Part shown: in pieces, positions 6,622-10,387 of the stretch
How positions within the stretch are numbered: the first letter of the stretch is position 1
Layout: each line of letters opens with the position of its first letter
NCBI GenBank assembly: GCA_045660125.1
Contig: JAZRDG010000155.1
Span: forward strand, 1 to 10,387
Length of the DNA stretch: 10,387 bases
Source of the DNA: SVQP01 sp045660125
GTDB taxonomy: Bacteria > Bacillota > Clostridia > Oscillospirales > CAG-272
Direction of reading: 5' to 3'
The notes under the pieces: model-generated
Told to the model about the DNA's origin: nothing
The model's input: only the letters and a program-made list of their open reading frames with translations
Databases searched by the model: none
Translations under genes and position numbers: made by a program

Positions 6622-7911
6622 TTATGCGAAAAATGCGATCAGCTCGTCGGTCTTGACGGTCTGCTCTTCTCTGCTGACCAGATTCTTGACCTTTGCTACG
6701 CCCTCGGCATACTCGCTGCCGCCAATGATGACCACGTGCGAGAAGCCCTGACGAATGCCCCAATCCAGCTGCTTGCCGAACTTCTTCTTGCCAATATACA
6801 GGGTGGATGCCACGCCTGCATCACGCAGAGACTCTACAAGGCAAGCGCAGTACTCGTAGGGTACGTCGTCAAACACCGTAACAAGCACCTTGGTGCCGCC
6901 GGTGTACAGATCGGGAATCAGACCGTGAATGGTCAGGAAGTTTTCCAAGGTGACGTCACCCAAGCCGTAGCCCACGCCGCTGATCTGGTTCTTGACGAAC
7001 AAGCCGACAAGGTTGTCGTATCTGCCGCCGCCGAACATTGCGCGGTTGTTCTCGGGAGCGAGGTCAAATACCTCGAAAACGGTACCGGTGTAGTAGTCCA
7101 GACCGCGCACGATGCCGAAATCAAACATGCAGTAACGGTCAAGATTCATTTTCTCCAGCATTGCAAACAGGCTGGCAAGCTCCTGCGCACCACGGCTCTC
7201 GGGGCAAAGTGCGCACGCATCTGCCGCGCTCATGCCGTACAAGGAGTCGATCTTTGCGATCTGCTCGGCAGTAATGCCCAGCTCGCCCATTTCCTTTTCA
7301 TAAACCTCACGCGGAATCTTGTTCTTCTTGTCCACGATCTTGGAAACCTTGCGTGCGCGCTCCTCGCCCTCGCCCGCAATGGTTGCAATCACGTCGTTAA
7401 AGAAACGGCGGTTGTTGATGTGCACGCGGAACATGGTCTCGTCCGCGCCAAAGGCACGCAGAATACGGATCGCACTGGTGATAGCTTCCAGGTCTGCTTC
7501 ATAGGTGTCGCAGCCGAAAATATCTACGTTGACCTGCCAGAACTCGCGCAGTCTGCCTCTCTGCGGCTTCTCATAGCGGTAGCAGTTGGGCATGGAGAAC
7601 CACTTCAGGGGGAAGTTAAGCTCACCGATCTTGGCGGAAACCATACGCGCAACGGTGGGGGTCATCTCGGGACGGATCGCAAGATTACGGTCCGCTCTGT
7701 CGGTAAAGTGGTAGGTCTGCTCGTTGGCGATCTCCTCACCGCTCTTGGCAGCATACAGCTCCAAGGACTCAAGCATAGGTCCTGCATATTCGTCAAATGC
7801 CGCGTCCTCCAAGGTCTTGCGGATCTTGCCAAAGAACCAGTTACGCAAAACCATATCGCGCGGATAAAAATCTCTTGTGCCCTTATAAGGCTGTGTAGGA
7901 AGCAATTTCAT
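6622..7911 (-). CDS. hisS: Histidine--tRNA ligase (divergent motif 3)
   Basis: 429 residues, normal length. It charges tRNA-His with histidine in the cytosol. Class II landmarks in order: PYKGTRDFYP (8-17), RPEMTPTVARM (80-90), motif 2 with RYEKPQRGRLREFWQ (112-126), the HisRS-specific GIVRGLDYYTG (266-276) with its catalytic Arg, GGGRYDNLVG (294-303), and motif 3 GVGYGLGDVTL (312-322). A C-terminal anticodon-binding domain follows (about 340-429, from KVLVTVFDD). Motif 3 has GDV where most HisRS have GxER, so the usual ATP-contacting Arg is absent; I recall a bacterial HisRS subgroup with GDVTLE here. AGAGG is 9 bases ahead of the ATG. First gene of the hisS, DJ-1, fusion operon. The leader is only about 37 bases, too short for a T-box. 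Confidence 0.96.
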   Translation of the reverse strand: MKLLPTQPYKGTRDFYPRDMVLRNWFFGKIRKTLEDAAFDEYAGPMLESLELYAAKSGEEIANEQTYHFTDRADRNLAIRPEMTPTVARMVSAKIGELNFPLKWFSMPNCYRYEKPQRGRLREFWQVNVDIFGCDTYEADLEAITSAIRILRAFGADETMFRVHINNRRFFNDVIATIAGEGEERARKVSKIVDKKNKIPREVYEKEMGELGITAEQIAKIDSLYGMSAADACALCPESRGAQELASLFAMLEKMNLDRYCMFDFGIVRGLDYYTGTVFEVFDLAPENNRAMFGGGRYDNLVGLFVKNQISGVGYGLGDVTLENFLTIHGLIPDLYTGGTKVLVTVFDDVPYEYCACLVESLRDAGVASTLYIGKKKFGKQLDWGIRQGFSHVVIIGGSEYAEGVAKVKNLVSREEQTVKTDELIAFFA

Positions 7912-7954
7912 TTGTATTATCCTCTTTTTGTTTAGTCTTGAATATAATCATATT

Positions 7955-7984
7955 ATTATAACATATATCATCATGGCTTGTCAA
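7955..7984 (-). promoter_or_regulatory. Sigma-A type promoter of the hisS operon
   Basis: On the minus strand TTGACA (7984-7979) and TATAAT (7960-7955) with an 18-base spacer. Expected transcription start near 7948; leader to the hisS ATG about 37 bases. No T-box, riboswitch or operator is visible between them. Confidence 0.85.
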
Positions 7985-8058
7985 TCATATAGACGCAAAC
8001 CGCAGCACCAAATCCAAAACATTTTTGCTCTTTTTTGCAATATCTTTTCAAAAAGGTC

Positions 8059-8087
8059 TTGCATTTTTGAAAAGGTTGTGATATAAT
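8059..8087 (+). promoter_or_regulatory. Sigma-A type promoter of the tRNA-Ser unit
   Basis: TTGCAT (8059-8064), 17-base spacer, TATAAT (8082-8087). Transcription would start near 8094, giving an unusually long precursor leader of about 135 nt before the tRNA. It diverges from the hisS promoter. Confidence 0.8.
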
Positions 8088-8094
8088 ATAGCCC

Positions 8095-8229
8095 GTGCCA
8101 CAGAAGTGGTACATTTCATACGGAGAGATAGTTCGCCTGCGGCGAAGATTCGCTGCGCGAATACGAAGTGGATTCGGCTTACGCCGAGCCGTTCGATATC
8201 TGCCCCGCATGAAATTAAAAATTTCATAC
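8095..8229 (+). other. Hairpin-rich tRNA leader, apparent insertion
   Basis: Holds a chain of short hairpins: GTGCCAC/GTGGTAC (8095-8112, one G-T pair), TTCGCC-TGC-GGCGAA (8132-8146), ATTCGC-TGC-GCGAAT (8148-8162), TCGGC-TTAC-GCCGA (8174-8187) and ATGAAATT-AAA-AATTTCAT (8209-8227). The middle three look like units of a REP-like repeat family. The segment is bounded by an 18-bp direct repeat (8113-8130 and 8221-8238), so about 108 bp look inserted or duplicated between promoter and tRNA. No coding sequence is supported. Confidence 0.65.
8113..8130 (+). repeat. 18-bp direct repeat, copy 1 (false tRNA 5' end)
   Basis: ATTTCATACGGAGAGATA, identical to 8221-8238 with a 108-bp offset. It includes the first nine bases of tRNA-Ser but is followed by unrelated hairpin sequence, so it is not a tRNA. 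Confidence 0.9.
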
Positions 8230-8238
8230 GGAGAGATA
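8221..8238 (+). repeat. 18-bp direct repeat, copy 2 (overlaps tRNA-Ser 5' end)
   Basis: Second copy of the repeat at 8113-8130. Bases 8230-8238 are the first nine of the tRNA (acceptor strand and positions 8-9). Confidence 0.9.
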
Positions 8239-8318
8239 TCGAAGTGGTCATAACGGGGCTGACTCGAAATCAGTTTGTGCTAACGCACACGAGGGTTCGA
8301 ATCCCTCTCTCTCCGCCA
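8230..8318 (+). tRNA. tRNA-Ser (anticodon CGA)
   Basis: 89 bases with encoded CCA. Acceptor GGAGAGA pairs with TCTCTCC, followed by discriminator G and CCA (8316-8318). Anticodon arm GCTGA-CTCGAAA-TCAGT gives anticodon CGA, reading the serine codon UCG. The long class II variable arm (GTGC-TAAC-GCAC) and T arm (GAGGG-TTCGAAT-CCCTC) confirm a serine tRNA. The D stem is short (TCG with CGG, one G-U), as is common in tRNA-Ser. It is a single-tRNA unit directly followed by its terminator. Confidence 0.95.
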
Positions 8319-8362
8319 TAAAAGCAAAAGGAGATCCTCAAAGGATCTCCTTTTGCTTTTAT
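8318..8362 (+). terminator. Long rho-independent terminator after tRNA-Ser
   Basis: A perfect 20-bp stem, 8318-8337 with 8343-8362, around a five-base TCAAA loop. The outer part is AAAAG-CAAAAGG / CCTTTTG-CTTTT, so A- and T-runs flank the GC-rich core and it may act in both directions. It starts at the last base of the CCA end. Confidence 0.9.
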
Positions 8363-8406
8363 CGTGAAAGCTGTACCAATTTGAACCCCGCCGCAAGAGC
8401 AAGTCT

Positions 8407-8759
8407 CCCCCATGAGTGTCATCCTGAGCGGAGTGTAGTCGCATGGCGACGGAACGCAGTCGAAGTTTTGCATAGTGTAGCGCAAGCGAAACGGTGCAAA
8501 ACCGACGAGGGCAATCGTTCTCGATTGCACGAGGAAGGGATCTGTGAGCGATTTATAACACCCTTTTGTGCACAAAGTTACTTTCTATAAGCAAGCAGTC
8601 ATAAACCCTTCAGAGATCCTGCTTCGACTTGCCGCATACGTCAAGTCTTGCACTTTTGCTCGCTGCGGTGCGCCTTGGCGGCGCATCCTCGACCCGCAAA
8701 AGTTCGACTCCGCACCGTTGCTACGCAACTCTGCTCCGCTCAGGATGACACGTTGGGGG
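8407..8759. repeat. MITE-like imperfect palindrome with terminal inverted repeats
   Basis: A perfect 18-bp terminal inverted repeat, GTGTCATCCTGAGCGGAG (8416-8433) against 8734-8751. Similarity continues inward to about 56 bp per arm (8416-8471 against 8696-8751, roughly 45 matches) and outward as CCCCCA (8407-8412) / TGGGGG (8754-8759). Each arm carries its own hairpin: GTCGC-ATG-GCGAC (8438-8450) and GTTGC-TAC-GCAAC (8717-8729). The middle adds GCAATCG-TTCT-CGATTGC (8511-8528), GACTTG/CAAGTC and TGCGCC/GGCGCA hairpins. No credible ORF and no clear target-site duplication. ATCCTGAGCGGAG-type repeats are, from memory, dispersed in gut Clostridia. This fills most of the gene-free stretch 8363-8889; the rest (8363-8406, 8760-8854) shows nothing I can name. 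Confidence 0.75.
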
Positions 8760-8854
8760 ATGGGTTGTTTGCATCAAAGCTCTCTCCCAAACACAAACTC
8801 ACTTTTTTCAAAATCATCTTGATATTTTGTATTGACGCATCATAGAAACAATTC

Positions 8855-8884
8855 AAACAGGGCTGACCGCGGTCAGCCCTGTTT
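8855..8884 (-). terminator. Terminator of the DUF6259-like gene, perfect 30-bp palindrome
   Basis: AAACAGGGCTGACCGC and its exact mirror form a perfect 15+15 palindrome five bases after the stop codon at 8890. On the minus strand it is followed by T-rich sequence GAATTGTTTC. The T-run is modest, but position and stem strength support termination. Confidence 0.75.
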
Positions 8885-8889
8885 GCTAT

Positions 8890-10386
8890 TTAGATTTCGA
8901 TCATCACCGCATCTCTTGCGGGGACGGTGATCTCGCGACCGTCCACGGTGCAGATCTCGGCGGTGTCGCCGGGGTTGACAAAAATCTGTGCGCGTGTGCC
9001 GTCCTGTGCCCGCCATGCGGTGGTATAAACGGTCGGGAAGGTGCAAGCGTGGCCGTACCACTCCATCCAGAATTCCTTTTGTCCGCAGGTGACGGGCTTT
9101 GCGGGGATCATGCGACCATTATGCAGATACTTCCCTGCGCCCTCGCGGTAAAAGCGGCAGAGGTTTGCCACCAGATCAAGTGCCTTTTCTCTATCGGGCA
9201 GGCGCGAGAAATCGTGGTTGCCCCAGTTGGTCATGAGCTGTCCGTCGGGCGTGAGCACCAGGGTCATCAGGTCACCCGCAGCGAACGAATAGCCCACGCG
9301 GTAGCAGAGCGTATCCTGATCGTTCCCGAACGGGCAGGACACCTGATTGCCCATGAAATTGCGCAGGTACTCGTGGTACAGGTACGCGTACAGCGGCACG
9401 GGTGCGCCTACGTGATAATTGAGCTCAAAGCGGTTGTCACTCATGAGCAAATTGCCCATAAACGGCTCGGCTGCTGCGCTTTCACAGCCCAGCAGCATCT
9501 TGCCCGCCTTGCCGTTCCACTCTGCCAGCATGTTTTGCATATTCTCGGTCATCCAAGCACCCGGCACGGGGGGATGGCCGTGAGAGCGGCTATAGCAGAA
9601 ATACTGCCCGCCGCCGTGATTCTGATCCAAAATCTGCGCGTAATCAATGCCGCTTTCAAACAGCGGCTCGTACGCCTTGGCAAGAATATCGTGTCCCATC
9701 TCGGATGCGGGGCAGATATCGTATCCCTTGCGCTGACCCGTGCAGATGCGGCTGATCGCCACCTTGCCGTCGGGTCCTGCGCACATGCCGCGCGTCAAGT
9801 CCTCGCGCTCGCAAATCTCGGTGCAGTCGTAATCGTCCACCAAATTGCTCTTGAGGGTATATCCAAAGCCCGAGCAATACACGCCAAGCAGGTCACCCTG
9901 CGCGTGCAAGGCATCCTTGAACGCGGTGAAATTCTCGACGCCACCGTAAGGCGGCCAAACGTAGGGCGGTGCCCAGGGGGCTGTGCCCTCCCAATGCATC
10001 AGAAGCGCCATCACGCGCGCCCCCGTTGCATCGGCAATGCTTTTCAGCTGCGGAAGTGCATTGACGTACGGGTACATGCGGTTGGGGTTCGGCGTATCCA
10101 TATCGTGCACACCGCGCACGGGGTAGGTCAGGATCAGCGGCGCATCGGGATACCACTCGGGAAGAGCGGGATTCTCCTTGATCTTTTTTGCTCCGCGCGG
10201 CGGATTTTCCTCCAGCCACGTGCGGTAGCGCTCTGCAGAATCCTCCCAGCGTGCACCGACCGCCGACCATACGGTGGAAAAGTCCTGCACGTAATCCTCG
10301 CCGTAACCGACGCCGCAATAATAACGGAATTGGATCTTGATCCCTCCGTCGACCTCGAAAAACTCAATCCAAGTCGGATCGTAGCC
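8890..10386 (-). CDS. DUF6259-like putative TIM-barrel glycosidase (N-terminus outside window)
   Basis: 498 residues are visible and the frame stays open to the right edge, so the start is missing; a GTG at 10290 is internal. Motifs recall the DUF6259 group of carbohydrate-active TIM-barrel proteins of gut and marine bacteria: MHWEGTAPWAPPYVWPPYGG (visible residues 130-149), ILDQNHGG (252-259), CYSRSHGHPPVPG (264-276) and GCESAAAEPF (300-309). Asp254 and Glu302 are plausible catalytic residues by position, which is inference. The region from about 430 onward is beta-rich and resembles the all-beta C-terminal domain common in such glycosidases. Substrate unknown. No transmembrane segment or anchor at the C-terminus. 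The promoter is not visible; a terminator follows at once. The family name is from recall; glycosidase-like is the safe reading. Confidence 0.7.
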   Translation of the reverse strand, partial: GYDPTWIEFFEVDGGIKIQFRYYCGVGYGEDYVQDFSTVWSAVGARWEDSAERYRTWLEENPPRGAKKIKENPALPEWYPDAPLILTYPVRGVHDMDTPNPNRMYPYVNALPQLKSIADATGARVMALLMHWEGTAPWAPPYVWPPYGGVENFTAFKDALHAQGDLLGVYCSGFGYTLKSNLVDDYDCTEICEREDLTRGMCAGPDGKVAISRICTGQRKGYDICPASEMGHDILAKAYEPLFESGIDYAQILDQNHGGGQYFCYSRSHGHPPVPGAWMTENMQNMLAEWNGKAGKMLLGCESAAAEPFMGNLLMSDNRFELNYHVGAPVPLYAYLYHEYLRNFMGNQVSCPFGNDQDTLCYRVGYSFAAGDLMTLVLTPDGQLMTNWGNHDFSRLPDREKALDLVANLCRFYREGAGKYLHNGRMIPAKPVTCGQKEFWMEWYGHACTFPTVYTTAWRAQDGTRAQIFVNPGDTAEICTVDGREITVPARDAVMIEI

Positions 10387-10387
10387 A

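Noticed and set aside
4338..7935. Several plus-strand open frames of 200-400 codons opposite the hisS operon
   Set aside because: All lie antisense to confidently identified genes and show no recognisable protein features.
7912..7948. T-box or riboswitch upstream of hisS
   Set aside because: The predicted leader is only about 37 bases, with no antiterminator or terminator structure.
8230..8318. tRNA-Ser as an integration (att) site for a mobile island
   Set aside because: No second copy of the tRNA 3' end is present in the window and no integrase gene is visible; the only repeat involves the 5' end.
8106..8321. Small open frames crossing the tRNA-Ser leader and tRNA
   Set aside because: They overlap a clear tRNA and repeated hairpins and have no ribosome binding site.
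8381..8845. Short open frames on both strands between 8381 and 8845
   Set aside because: They are spread over the inverted-repeat element, with no ribosome binding sites and low-complexity translations.

Overview
The window looks like a chromosomal segment of a Gram-positive gut-type Clostridia bacterium (Oscillospiraceae/Ruminococcaceae-like). Evidence: strong AGGAGG ribosome binding sites, sigma-A style TTGACA/TATAAT promoters, classical hairpin plus T-run terminators, glycoside hydrolase families common in gut Firmicutes, and dispersed palindromic repeats of the kind I associate with these genomes. The taxonomic call is inference. No phage, plasmid, CRISPR or transposase gene is visible.

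Layout. 2-1381 (+): the C-terminal part of a GH2 beta-galactosidase, cut by the left edge. 1382-1630: convergent intergenic region with two hairpins that can stop lacZ transcription, and between them a 112-bp element with perfect 31-bp inverted arms. 4228-1631 (-): a secreted, apparently surface-anchored 865-residue protein with a GH71/GH99-like barrel and a CBM9-like domain, with its own promoter (4269-4297). 7911-4356 (-): a compact operon of hisS, a DJ-1/PfpI gene, and one ORF fusing 5-formyltetrahydrofolate cyclo-ligase to a CPBP membrane protease; it has a strong promoter at 7955-7984 and a terminator at 4318-4351. 8059-8362 (+): a tRNA-Ser(CGA) transcription unit with promoter, an unusual hairpin-rich leader, the tRNA, and a very long terminator hairpin. 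8407-8759: a MITE-like imperfect palindrome with no gene. 10386-8890 (-): a DUF6259-like putative glycosidase cut by the right edge.

How the genes work together. The outer genes (GH2, GH71/99-like, DUF6259-like) suggest a glycan-degrading neighbourhood, though they are on different strands and no transporter or regulator is visible. The central operon is housekeeping: histidine tRNA charging, a DJ-1 family stress or damage-repair protein, folate salvage and a membrane protease.

Points most worth checking: the cyclo-ligase/CPBP fusion, the tRNA-Ser leader that can pair with the 5' end of the tRNA itself, the inverted-repeat elements (one with compensatory changes), the Cys-containing C-terminal anchor, and the altered catalytic motif of the GH71/99-like barrel. 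I did not find a clear, wholly new multi-gene system.
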